Below are positions 16,543-23,357 of a stretch of 23,357 nucleotides of DNA, piece by piece (positions within the stretch are counted from its first letter, which is position 1; the number at the start of each line of letters is the position of its first letter). A program made the translations under genes and the position numbers. This DNA comes from a virus, in IMG/VR virus record IMGVR_UViG_3300044630_002679, positions 1-23,357 of that record. One strand, written 5' to 3'. The notes under the pieces are model-generated. The model ran no database searches and was not told the origin of the DNA. It saw only the letters and a program-made list of their open reading frames with translations.

Positions 16543-17490
16543 TTAAAAATCTTCTTCAAATGTAATTGTTTCATTTAATTTCGCCTTTTGATATTCCATT
16601 GTTCTGGATTCAAAGAAATTACCTTTTGTTTCAACCGCAATTTGTTCCATGAACTTAAATGGTTGTTCAACATTAAATTCTTTACTACATCCAAACTTAA
16701 GAAGTAATCCGTCAACAACAAACTCTAAGTATTGTTTCATTAGGTTTGAATTCATTCCAATTAATGAAACAGGTAATGATTCTGTGATAAATTCTTTTTC
16801 AATCTCCAAAGCGGATAACAAAATTTCTTTAATTCTTTTTTCAGACGGTTTCTCATCACAATGATTATTCAATAAATGGATAGCAAAATCACAATGTAAA
16901 TTTTCATCTTTAAATATTAGTGAATTAGCGTTACATAATCCTTGCATAATCCCTCTTGATTTCATCCAAAAGATAGAACAAAATGACCCTGAAAAGAAGA
17001 TCCCCTCAACCGCAGCAAACGCCACTAATCTTTCTTGAAATGATGAATTATCTATCCAATTTAATGCCCAAGTTGCTTTCTTCTTAACTGCCGGTAAGTT
17101 CTCAATAGCATTAAAACACTCATCTTTTTCTTTAGGATTACTAATGTAAGTATCAATCAATAATGAGTACATTAATGAGTGAATATTCTCCATTGCTAAT
17201 TGGAATCCATAAAAGAATTTTGCTTCAGGATACTGAACCTCTCGGTAAAAGTTCTCCGCTAAATTCTCATTAACAATTCCATCTGAAGCCGCAAAAAACG
17301 ATAATACGTTCTTTACAAAGAATTTTTCATTATCCGTTAATTTTTCCCAGTCACGAATATCATTCGTTAAATCAACCTCCTCAGCCGTCCAAAAAGCCGC
17401 TTGATGCATTTTGTAATATTCCCAAATATCATTGTGTTCAATTGGGAAGATGACAAACCTATTAGGATTTTCAACTAATATTTTTTCCAT
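16543..17490 (-). CDS. nrdB: Ribonucleoside-diphosphate reductase, class Ia small subunit
   Basis: Radical-generating beta subunit, 315 residues. The diiron ligands are all present: D40 (in EEVDLTNDI), E101 and H104 (MENIHS), E162 ([10 protein letters not shown]), E196 and H199 (DENLHCDF), with spacing matching E. coli E204/E238/H241. The tyrosyl radical residue is Y108, four after H104. The C-terminus (ITFEEDF) is an acidic-aromatic tail of the kind that docks on the large subunit. Blocks such as [22 protein letters not shown] and SLLIDTYI are nearly those of the vertebrate R2 protein, a type also found in Bacteroidota. This is a normal Tyr-radical class Ia enzyme, not a Tyr-less class Ic form. 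It precedes nrdA in the unit and follows the helicase gene by 16 bases, with an A-rich leader. Confidence 0.97.
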   Translation of the reverse strand: MEKILVENPNRFVIFPIEHNDIWEYYKMHQAAFWTAEEVDLTNDIRDWEKLTDNEKFFVKNVLSFFAASDGIVNENLAENFYREVQYPEAKFFYGFQLAMENIHSLMYSLLIDTYISNPKEKDECFNAIENLPAVKKKATWALNWIDNSSFQERLVAFAAVEGIFFSGSFCSIFWMKSRGIMQGLCNANSLIFKDENLHCDFAIHLLNNHCDEKPSEKRIKEILLSALEIEKEFITESLPVSLIGMNSNLMKQYLEFVVDGLLLKFGCSKEFNVEQPFKFMEQIAVETKGNFFESRTMEYQKAKLNETITFEEDF

Positions 17491-17506
17491 TTTCTTTAAA
17501 TTTTTT

Positions 17507-18898
17507 TTAATTGTTTTTTGTTTCGTCTTTTTGTTTTTGTTGTCTTTTTTCCAACAATTCTCTAACTCTTTGTCTTTGTCTTTCTTCTTGTTTTTCCTCT
17601 AACCCTAAGAATGTCATTGAACTTTCAGTGTCAATATCAATCATCGCATTATCAAATTTACAATTTTCAAAGACAACACCATCATCACCGATTCTTGATT
17701 TAGTGATGGCAATAGTTGCTAATTTCATTTCTTTTTGTTGTAATGTCTTTGCTATGGAAATGATAACGTGTCCAACTTGTGCTTTCTTAATAGATCCACC
17801 CATTTGGTCAGTGGTAACAACCTCAGAAGATATAGAACTTCTATTCCCTTGTGTTGCTGTCCATCCAACTAAATTAAGTTCGTGACACATCGCTTCAAAT
17901 CCTCTCATTACAGATCCTTCACTCTTCCATTCATCCCCCAAGTTCTTATCAGGAACAACACAGTCAATGTAATCAAGTAAAACCATATCAACCTTCAAAC
18001 CATCTGCAATCATCTTTCTAATTTGATTCTTAATTTGTAACATTGTTACAGTATCAGATGGTAATTTTTTCATGATTAACTTATTACTCATGGTTTCCTC
18101 AATCTCTTTAACTTTTTGGATAACTACATCTCTTTTTTCTGACAATTCGTCAGGATGTATCTTAGTCCAAAGGGTGTAATGTTTTCTTTGAATTACCTTT
18201 GGGTTATCCTCAAAAAAGATTTGTAATACGTTAAATCCTAAGTTAAATGCGTGGTTAGCAATTTTAGTTAAGACAGTTGATTTACCAACCCCTGTTGGTG
18301 CTAAAATCACACCGATCTCTCCTTTAGCCAAACCACCTTTCATTAGTCGGTCAATACCAGGTATTCCCATTGGAATTGGATGTCTGTAATCGTCATCTAA
18401 CACCTGATCCATGTTGGAGAAAACATCCAAAATACTTGTATCTTTTTCTCCAACTTGTAATGCTCCTCTGACCATTTCTTCAAGGGCATCGTAGTTCTCA
18501 AATTCACCACCGTCAATGATCTTTTGTGCCTTACCCATTACTTTCTGTAACTCTTGTTGTTTACAGAACTTTAATGCCTTTTCTTGTACAAAATCCACTC
18601 CGTCGATAGGTGCATCCTTGATTTTCTTAATTGTGTCTAACACAACTTTAGACGCAATTTCTTGTTGTAATTCAGATTTTGTGATCTGTTCTAATGTTTC
18701 AAATGATGGTGTATGATTGTATTTTGAATAATACTCTCTGATCATTTGTACAATTATTTTAAAGTATTTATTCTCAAAATAATTGTTCTCAATCACATCA
18801 ATAATTGAGTGTGAAAAGTCCTTGTCTAAGACCATTTGATTTAATAATTGTAATTGGAATACATTCCCCAAATACTCAAAATTTTTGTTTGTCGCCAT
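17507..18898 (-). CDS. gp41: Replicative DNA helicase, gp41/DnaB-type
   Basis: A 463-residue hexameric 5'-3' fork helicase of the DnaB/gp41 family, size like T4 gp41 (475). An N-terminal helical domain (about 1-150) precedes a RecA-like core opening with [20 protein letters not shown]. Walker A is APTGVGKST (200-208), Walker B is [10 protein letters not shown] (303-312), and the sensor Q350 is in [10 protein letters not shown] late [10 protein letters not shown] stretch (398-407) matches the DnaB motif 4 region that contacts DNA and the arginine finger. The C-terminal 30 residues are a charged Glu/Gln/Arg/Lys tail, perhaps for primase or loader contact. Unusually for this window, a good Shine-Dalgarno-like AGAAGGA lies about nine bases before the ATG. 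It is linked to the 5' nuclease, UvsX and nrd genes in one unit. Confidence 0.93.
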   Translation of the reverse strand: MATNKNFEYLGNVFQLQLLNQMVLDKDFSHSIIDVIENNYFENKYFKIIVQMIREYYSKYNHTPSFETLEQITKSELQQEIASKVVLDTIKKIKDAPIDGVDFVQEKALKFCKQQELQKVMGKAQKIIDGGEFENYDALEEMVRGALQVGEKDTSILDVFSNMDQVLDDDYRHPIPMGIPGIDRLMKGGLAKGEIGVILAPTGVGKSTVLTKIANHAFNLGFNVLQIFFEDNPKVIQRKHYTLWTKIHPDELSEKRDVVIQKVKEIEETMSNKLIMKKLPSDTVTMLQIKNQIRKMIADGLKVDMVLLDYIDCVVPDKNLGDEWKSEGSVMRGFEAMCHELNLVGWTATQGNRSSISSEVVTTDQMGGSIKKAQVGHVIISIAKTLQQKEMKLATIAITKSRIGDDGVVFENCKFDNAMIDIDTESSMTFLGLEEKQEERQRQRVRELLEKRQQKQKDETKNN

Positions 18899-18907
18899 AT
18901 AATTTTC

Positions 18908-18914
18908 CTTCTGT
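18908..18914 (-). promoter_or_regulatory. Shine-Dalgarno-like site of the helicase gene
   Basis: Minus-strand AGAAGGA lies about nine bases before the helicase ATG. Most other starts in the window have only A-rich or T-rich leaders, so this gene stands out as the one with a recognisable site and may be translated at a different efficiency. Confidence 0.5.
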
Positions 18915-18932
18915 TAGTAAAGATAAATACTA

Positions 18933-19382
18933 TTAGTTTTGGATAAATTCGGGATAATAAAAATTAAAATTTTTGCCTGAAAAAATGTCAGTCAGGTCAC
19001 TTAGTATACCTTTTAGTTGTGGGCGTAGGTCTACGGTGTATCTTACCTTTGGTGGGTATAGTTTAGCATCAAAAGTTCTCTGACAAATTGTCATGTCCCC
19101 AACCTTAATATATACATTAAAATTTTCAGGACCGTCTGTAATTGACGTATTTAACATCTCAGGGTTCTCCCCAATTTCATATTGATTGTCTAACATATAG
19201 ACAATACTTCTCATCTTTAAATTGTATTGTAGTTTTTCTGTAAAACTACGGATATAATCGTAAAACTCTTCTGATTTGTGAGCACTTCTATTAAAACCTT
19301 TCACATTAAAAAATCGTTGTACTACGATGTTATCATTACACATTAACAAAAACTCTACCTTTGTTACATCTTGATCTCTCAT
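18933..19382 (-). CDS. Conserved-looking hypothetical protein in the replication operon, 149 residues
   Basis: No family recognised. The 149-residue product is a mixed alpha/beta soluble protein without signal or membrane segment; it has two cysteines and no obvious catalytic motif. It opens with MRDQDVTKVEFLLMCNDNI and has a helical middle (HKSEEFYDYIRSF). It is tightly packed between the RNase H-like gene (10 bases upstream) and the helicase gene (34 bases downstream), so it is very likely co-transcribed with them. In T4 small accessory proteins such as the helicase loader gp59 work at this step; I see no sequence reason to call it gp59, and the context only suggests a replication accessory role. 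Confidence 0.72.
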   Translation of the reverse strand: MRDQDVTKVEFLLMCNDNIVVQRFFNVKGFNRSAHKSEEFYDYIRSFTEKLQYNLKMRSIVYMLDNQYEIGENPEMLNTSITDGPENFNVYIKVGDMTICQRTFDAKLYPPKVRYTVDLRPQLKGILSDLTDIFSGKNFNFYYPEFIQN

Positions 19383-19392
19383 AATTTTGTTT

Positions 19393-20400
19393 TTACTTTT
19401 TGTTTCTAAATTTTGTTTTTTCTTTTCTTGATAATTTCAAAAATGGTTTTAAGAAATTAACCCAATTATCATCTCCTTTTGGTAGGTATTTAAAGAATCC
19501 ATCCTCCATCATCATTCTAATTAGATTTCTATGTCCTCTACCGTCGGGATCCATCGACTCTGATTGGTACATTTCAACTAATTCTTTTCCCTCATCGGAA
19601 ATTAAAGGTTCTGATAAATCAACTATTTTTTGATTAACTACAAAAAACTCATCCCCATAAATCCCCTCCTTTGTTTTCCCACTGAGTAAATTCTGTAAGA
19701 CAACAACGTCTTTATTTTCTTTCAGTAATTCCTCACCTTTTGTTAAAATATCGGTAAAAGAAACCTCTGAATCAAGTATCTCAGGAAAAAACTTAACTAA
19801 AGTTTTCTCACCAAGATAAAAGATACCATCGATGTTGTCTGAACTATCCCCCGTTAAGATCTTAACAGTTTTAATATTATTGTGCGGAAACTCATAATCT
19901 TTAAGTTTAATTTTGTCTCCGAACTTATAATAACGTTTTGCTTGGGGGGAATAAATAGATACCTTTTCAGATATCAACTGAGTTAAATCTCTATCACTTG
20001 AGAATATCGTTTTTTCTTCTTCTAACGATACTTTACAGTAGTGTGCGATAAGATCATCGGCTTCTGAATTTTCCGTCTCTAATTGTCTCACAAACATCTC
20101 TTCAAGATATTGTTTAACTCTTTGTTTTTGATTGGTGAAGGATTCTTCCTTACTTTCGTTTTCCAAAGGATTACGATTGAGTTTATATTTTGGGTATAGT
20201 ATTCTTCTCTGTGATGAGCTTGTTTTACTATCCCAAAATACAACTACTTTATTGAAGTTTGTTTCTTCTAAGAATTTACGTAACGTATTTAAAAAGTGCC
20301 AAATACCTCCTACGTGTTCACCTTTGTTAAAAAGATCACGAGCCCCGTGAAATCCTATTTTTAATAAATTGTTACCGTCAACCAATAAGGTTTTTGACAT
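19393..20400 (-). CDS. rnh: 5'-3' exonuclease / RNase H, FEN-type (T4 Rnh-like)
   Basis: A 335-residue metal-dependent 5' nuclease, about the size of T4 RNase H (305), which removes RNA primers from lagging-strand fragments. The acidic cluster of the PIN-like/FEN fold is intact: D8 (LLVDGNNLL), D57 (VVFWD), E113, D115 and D116 (SEADDLIAHYC), D136 and D138 (SSDRDL), then the helix-hairpin-helix entry TGDSSDNIDG with D185 and D188. The SSQRRILYPKYKLNR stretch (62-76) matches the arginine/lysine-rich arch seen in bacterial Pol I 5' nucleases and T5 exonuclease. The C-terminus is Lys/Arg-rich (RKEKTKFRNKK), probably binding DNA. No polymerase domain is attached. It follows uvsX by 21 bases. Its exact substrate, RNA primer or flap, is inferred from the family. 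Confidence 0.87.
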   Translation of the reverse strand: MSKTLLVDGNNLLKIGFHGARDLFNKGEHVGGIWHFLNTLRKFLEETNFNKVVVFWDSKTSSSQRRILYPKYKLNRNPLENESKEESFTNQKQRVKQYLEEMFVRQLETENSEADDLIAHYCKVSLEEEKTIFSSDRDLTQLISEKVSIYSPQAKRYYKFGDKIKLKDYEFPHNNIKTVKILTGDSSDNIDGIFYLGEKTLVKFFPEILDSEVSFTDILTKGEELLKENKDVVVLQNLLSGKTKEGIYGDEFFVVNQKIVDLSEPLISDEGKELVEMYQSESMDPDGRGHRNLIRMMMEDGFFKYLPKGDDNWVNFLKPFLKLSRKEKTKFRNKK

Positions 20401-20421
20401 TTTGTTTTACTTTAAATGTTA

Positions 20422-21429
20422 CTACTCTACTTCTTCTTTTTCTGTTTTCAAATCAAAGTCACCATCAACTCCGATTATGTCTTTCCAATAGTCAGCATAT
20501 TCTTTCTTATACTTTTCTATTGATGCCTTTTCTTCTGTGGTATCTTTACCCGGTAAAAATCCGTGTGGGGTTACAATGATTTTACCATCTTCAAATCCAA
20601 GTCCATTGATGTGGTTTTTCATAACCGACACTTTTGTTCTTGAAGCAAACTTAACTGTTCGTTTGTCTTTTGTTGCGGTAATCTTTGTTGTACCCGCACC
20701 TTTTTGATTCCCAAATAAGAATACCAAAGAAGAGTTCAACCAAATTGCCTCACCACCTTTAGCTTTAATTTTTGGTTGTCCAAATGGATTGTCAGGTAAT
20801 TCAACCCAAGGTTGATTAACAATGATTAAAGTATTCTCGTATTTAGAATCCGCTTTACGAGATCCTGAAATACGTTGGTTAATACCCATACCAATTTTAT
20901 CCGCCAATGTGGAAGCGTTATGTTGTTTACCTCCTTTACCTTCGTAAGTCATTTTACAAGGAACTGATCCAACTGAATCCCACATAATACAAAGTGAATA
21001 ATCTAATTCACCTTTTTCTTGTGCATCCAATAGTTCATTAATGTAATCTGTAATTTGTTCAATATAACTGAAATTGTTATTAAACAAGAAGAATCCGTCC
21101 CAAGTTAATTCACCTGTTTCTTCATCGACTACTTCTTCACATTCAAACCCCATTATTTTTGAGTGTTCAAAGGACCATTTTTGTTCGGTAATAATGAAAA
21201 CAGGAAGAATCCCTTTCTTTTGAGCATCAACCGCAGTTTTAATAAGTGCTGTTGTTTTACCAGTGTCAGAATGACCCAACAACATATTAAGGTGTCCAAT
21301 AGCAGGACCAGGTAAACCTACCGCATCCAAGAAATCAGATCCAAGATCAAAAAATCTTTGTGGTTTATATTTTGCGTCTGAAGAGAATTTTTTCTTCAAT
21401 GAACTAAAATCTGTTTTCTTAATTGCCAT
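20422..21429 (-). CDS. uvsX: UvsX-like recombinase (RecA family)
   Basis: A 335-residue RecA-fold strand-exchange protein; T4 UvsX is about 390. Walker A is GHSDTGKT (52-59); the likely catalytic glutamate is E82 in TEQKWSF; Walker B is LCIMWDS with D151; the nucleotide-sensing NQ is at 205-206 in LIIVNQPWV. The regions KAKGGEAIWLNSSLVFLF and the preceding IGMGINQRISG occupy the DNA-binding loop positions. The acidic C-terminus ends KTEKEEVE. In T4-like phages UvsX loads on gp32-coated DNA and drives recombination-dependent replication and repair, consistent with the gp32-like gene just upstream. Its ATG is one base past the stop of the 73-residue gene, so the two are coupled. Host RecA is a less likely identity: the sequence lacks bacterial RecA hallmarks such as the GPESSGKTT Walker A and is placed inside a phage module. 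Confidence 0.92.
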   Translation of the reverse strand: MAIKKTDFSSLKKKFSSDAKYKPQRFFDLGSDFLDAVGLPGPAIGHLNMLLGHSDTGKTTALIKTAVDAQKKGILPVFIITEQKWSFEHSKIMGFECEEVVDEETGELTWDGFFLFNNNFSYIEQITDYINELLDAQEKGELDYSLCIMWDSVGSVPCKMTYEGKGGKQHNASTLADKIGMGINQRISGSRKADSKYENTLIIVNQPWVELPDNPFGQPKIKAKGGEAIWLNSSLVFLFGNQKGAGTTKITATKDKRTVKFASRTKVSVMKNHINGLGFEDGKIIVTPHGFLPGKDTTEEKASIEKYKKEYADYWKDIIGVDGDFDLKTEKEEVE

Positions 21430-21430
21430 A

Positions 21431-21652
21431 TTAATTGAAATTATATTTATGGAATGTTTCTAATGCATTCATTTTATCTTGTGCGTTAACCATTTTCTCA
21501 ACCAATTTATCCATTTCCTCAATGTGTTGTGGATGTTCTCCAATACCAACAGGATTTGTAAAATAAACTAACAAGGTTGCTTCCGCTTCCGCCATTTCCG
21601 AACGATACTTTAAGGTCAATGCCTCATACATTTTTTCTGAAATCTTATTCAT
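21431..21652 (-). CDS. Small helical protein upstream of uvsX, 73 residues
   Basis: Not recognised as a named family. The 73-residue product is predicted mostly helical, with a central NPVGIGEHPQH turn between two amphipathic helices that could form a helical hairpin. It is acidic, with Lys and Met scattered, and has no cysteine, signal or membrane segment. Its ATG is preceded by AAATCAAAATAA. It starts just beyond the gp32 terminator and its stop is one base from the uvsX ATG, so it is expressed with uvsX. A small recombination or replication mediator, like T4 UvsY in role, is possible, but T4 UvsY is about twice as long and I see no similarity. Confidence 0.72.
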   Translation of the reverse strand: MNKISEKMYEALTLKYRSEMAEAEATLLVYFTNPVGIGEHPQHIEEMDKLVEKMVNAQDKMNALETFHKYNFN

Positions 21653-21665
21653 TTTATTTTGATTT

Positions 21666-21705
21666 AAAAATACTAGGACACCTTGTCTATGTAAGTGTCC
21701 TAGTA
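21666..21705 (-). terminator. Intrinsic terminator after the gp32-like gene
   Basis: The arms 21671-21681 and 21695-21705 form a perfect 11-bp stem (minus strand TACTAGGACAC with GTGTCCTAGTA) around a 13-base loop and lead into T5 on the minus strand (complement of A-run 21666-21670). It lies about 17 bases beyond the gp32-like stop and ends about 14 bases before the 73-residue start. uvsX and the genes after it must therefore rely on read-through or on a promoter overlapping this point. Confidence 0.88.
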
Positions 21706-21721
21706 TAAGTTATTATTTTAA

Positions 21722-22585
21722 TTAGAATGGTAAATCTTCGTCTTCGTCATCATTTACCTGAGGATCTGCAACCTCATTAATTGATTTTGGTGTTGAACCT
21801 CCCATAGATACTTCCGATTCACTACTATTTGAGTAGATGTATTTACCTGCGTCTGTATCCCAACGAGGAGTTTCTCCTCTCGCAATTGATTCAAGATATT
21901 CAACAGGTTTTTTAGAATATACGTCCTCCCAAGTCAACTCATCGTTGATCCAAGTAGATGACTGTTCAGCGTCTTCATGTGTTGGTGTTGGATCGTCATA
22001 CATTACGGTTTGAATTACCGTGTATGTTGCACCTTTTGGTGTCTTTGCCTTTGTAAGTTCAAGGATTAAGTCACGACCATTATCTGAATCGGTAACATCT
22101 CCTTTAGCTCTAAGGATTGGAATGATTTTATCTAAAATTCCTTCTTGTTTGTAATTGTGTTTAAATCTCCAAAATTTAACACCGTCTTCTTCGTGATCAC
22201 GGTCAACCACTTTAACAATGTAAAACTTACGAGCTTTATATTGTGTTGCCAATTGTTTGTCTGATTCACGACCTGTTGACATTAACTCTTCGTAAACCTC
22301 GTTTAAAGGTGAACGTTCGTTGTCATTTTTTCCCGGATCATAAAATTTCTGCCATTTACCATCAACATTGATTTCGTGGAACCATACCTCTTTAAAAGGT
22401 GATGATCCATCAGTTGTTGGTAAAATACGGATTTTTCTTTGTCCTTGTTTTTCGCTGTCTTTAAGGATTGCTGCGAAATACTTTTTCATTCTTTCGTCCT
22501 GAGACATTTTTGAAGTGGATGATCCACTTTGTTTTGAACTCTCGTACTGGTCCAACATTGCTTTTAAGGTTTCGTTTGTCGCCAT
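21722..22585 (-). CDS. gp32: Single-stranded DNA-binding protein, gp32-like
   Basis: A 287-residue protein, near T4 gp32 (301). The call rests on fold-like landmarks and context: an N-terminal basic helical lead (KMSQDERMKKYF), a core beginning RKIRILPTTDGSSPFKEVWFHEI (about 50-72), the ARKFYIVKVVDRDHEEDGVKFWRF strand pair (118-141) equivalent to the gp32 OB-fold strands, and an acidic C-terminus. It contains no cysteine at all, so the zinc ribbon of T4 gp32 is absent. The final residues are DDEDEDLPF, an acidic-hydrophobic tip resembling the bacterial SSB C-terminus (DDDIPF). It coats single strands and would partner UvsX, helicase and polymerase. It has its own promoter-like leader and its own terminator, consistent with high separate expression. 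Alternative: another phage SSB family with the same tail. Confidence 0.85.
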   Translation of the reverse strand: MATNETLKAMLDQYESSKQSGSSTSKMSQDERMKKYFAAILKDSEKQGQRKIRILPTTDGSSPFKEVWFHEINVDGKWQKFYDPGKNDNERSPLNEVYEELMSTGRESDKQLATQYKARKFYIVKVVDRDHEEDGVKFWRFKHNYKQEGILDKIIPILRAKGDVTDSDNGRDLILELTKAKTPKGATYTVIQTVMYDDPTPTHEDAEQSSTWINDELTWEDVYSKKPVEYLESIARGETPRWDTDAGKYIYSNSSESEVSMGGSTPKSINEVADPQVNDDEDEDLPF

Positions 22586-22610
22586 TGTATATATATTTAT
22601 TAAAGGTTTA

Positions 22611-22647
22611 CGTAGAAAATATAGTTATAAAAAATAGAGTAGTCAAT
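22611..22647 (-). promoter_or_regulatory. Putative promoter of the gp32-like gene
   Basis: Minus-strand TTGACT (22646 down to 22641), 17 bases, then TATATT (22623 down to 22618) fits a sigma-70 pattern; read another way, ATTG, 20 bases, TATATTTT fits the Bacteroidota TTTG / TAnnTTTG form. It sits just downstream of one terminator and about 30 bases before the ATG. AT-richness makes chance matches easy. Confidence 0.45.
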
Positions 22648-22657
22648 AAGGTATGTT

Positions 22658-22690
22658 AAAAAAAGAGAGAGATGTTAATGTCTCTCTCTA
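22658..22690 (-). terminator. Intrinsic terminator after the 205-residue gene
   Basis: A 9-bp AGAGAGAGA/TCTCTCTCT stem (arms 22664-22672 and 22681-22689, loop of 8) runs directly into a T7 tract on the minus strand. It begins only six bases past the 205-residue gene's stop and insulates the gp32-like unit from upstream transcription. Confidence 0.85.
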
Positions 22691-22695
22691 AAGTA

Positions 22696-23313
22696 TTATA
22701 TCATTTCATCTTCTTCAAAATCGTTGAAACTTCCCTTAATTTCACTAGGGGAATATTCTTCAACTTCATCAGTAGTTAAAACATATTCATTTTTTCCTGA
22801 TTTTTCCATGTCATCCATCTTATCATCAAAAAATTCACTTAGTTTTTGATTAAATGGCCCCGAATCTAAACTTCTAAGTTCTAATTTTTCTTCAGGTGTT
22901 TTTGGTCTAATTTTTTCAATTTTTGTTTCTAAATTATTTACCGTATTAACTAAATTATCCATTTCACCTAATTTGGTTTCAAGATTTTTTAATTGATCAA
23001 ATAAATTGTTAAAATATTCTTCTTGTTTGTCAGCAAATGTTTTTTGAGTATCAACTAAATCTGTTATGTCAAGTTCTTCAGTTTCCTTACCCACCTCTTC
23101 AACATCAGGATCATTTTCAATATCAACAGGTTGTGGAGTATTTGTTGGAGGTACGGGTGCTTCAGGAGCTATTGCGGCTTCAGGACTTACAGGGGCAACA
23201 GCCGCCGCAGGATCCGGAGCCGGTGGGGGAGGTAATTCACCTTGTTCCAAGATATACTTATTAATGTTATTATATCTTTTTATTTCTTCTAGTATTTTTT
23301 TATCTATTGACAT
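22696..23313 (-). CDS. Hypothetical protein with Pro/Ala-rich linker and coiled coil, 205 residues
   Basis: I do not recognise a family. The 205-residue product has three visible parts. The first is a short helical N-terminus (about 1-25, MSIDKKILEEIKRYNNINKY). The second is a low-complexity Pro/Ala/Glu-rich linker (about 26-65). The third is an acidic helical region containing a likely coiled coil (about 85-130, with repeating Leu/Ile/Val spacings in NNLFDQLKNLETKLGEMDNL). The end is highly acidic (DFEEDEMI). There is no signal, membrane segment or cysteine. The linker is encoded by locally higher-GC DNA, in line with CCN/GCN codons. It is the last gene of an upstream unit, followed at once by a terminator. 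An oligomeric virion or scaffold-type protein would fit this architecture, but that is speculation. Confidence 0.75.
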   Translation of the reverse strand: MSIDKKILEEIKRYNNINKYILEQGELPPPPAPDPAAAVAPVSPEAAIAPEAPVPPTNTPQPVDIENDPDVEEVGKETEELDITDLVDTQKTFADKQEEYFNNLFDQLKNLETKLGEMDNLVNTVNNLETKIEKIRPKTPEEKLELRSLDSGPFNQKLSEFFDDKMDDMEKSGKNEYVLTTDEVEEYSPSEIKGSFNDFEEDEMI

Positions 23314-23314
23314 A

Positions 23315-23357
23315 TTATCCGTTTAATAATTGTTTTATTCCAGTTTTAGTTTCAACT
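23315..23357 (-). CDS. C-terminal end of an upstream gene, cut by the window edge
   Basis: An open frame enters from the right edge, encodes VETKTGIKQLLNG and stops with TAA one base before the ATG of the 205-residue gene. The one-base spacing resembles other junctions here (uvsX, the 390-residue gene), which supports a real coupled gene. Thirteen codons are too few to name it. Confidence 0.45.
   Translation of the reverse strand, partial: VETKTGIKQLLNG

Noticed and set aside
17511-17885. Plus-strand open frame of 124 codons
   Set aside because: It lies wholly antisense to the helicase gene, is Cys/Ser/Phe-rich as expected of a mirrored coding frame, and has no family resemblance.
23066-23326. 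Plus-strand Ser/Gly/Ala-rich open frame of 86 codons
   Set aside because: It is the shadow of the Pro/Ala-rich linker of the minus-strand 205-residue gene; low complexity explains its length.

Overview
The window is AT-rich and reads as a piece of a tailed-phage genome with a contractile, T4-like tail. All convincing genes lie on the minus strand, so transcription and the description below run from high to low coordinates. The host is inferred to be a member of the Bacteroidota. The reasons are the A/T-rich leaders, mostly lacking a Shine-Dalgarno sequence, and a eukaryote-like class Ia ribonucleotide reductase of the kind also common in that phylum. This is inference; the sequence does not name the host.

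Right edge (about 22,660-23,357): the last 13 codons of an upstream gene, then a 205-residue protein of unknown function with a Pro/Ala-rich linker and a coiled coil, closed by an intrinsic terminator.

Replication and nucleotide module (about 14,050-22,650): a promoter-like sequence leads into a gp32-like single-strand DNA-binding protein, which has its own strong terminator. There follow a 73-residue small protein, UvsX recombinase, a FEN/RNase H-type 5' nuclease, a 149-residue unknown protein, a gp41/DnaB-type helicase, NrdB and NrdA. Gaps here are about 1-70 bases. An intrinsic terminator follows nrdA. Together these genes would supply dNTPs, coat and recombine single strands, remove primers and unwind the fork. 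No primase, polymerase, clamp or clamp loader is in the window.

Baseplate/tail module (1-14,002): gp25-like and gp6-like baseplate wedge proteins come first, then a very large 1888-residue protein in the position T4 gives to gp7. After it come 589-, 273-, 390- and 302-residue proteins and a 5'-complete gene cut by the left edge. Several are translationally coupled (TAATG overlaps at 1249 and 5959; a 14-base overlap at 4190-4203). The 1888-residue protein has a hydrophobic membrane-like block and a Cys cluster in the middle, which is the most unusual feature here.

I saw no tRNA, CRISPR array, insertion sequence, integrase or attachment site, and no stretch of more than 300 bases without a gene. 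No plus-strand gene is convincing.
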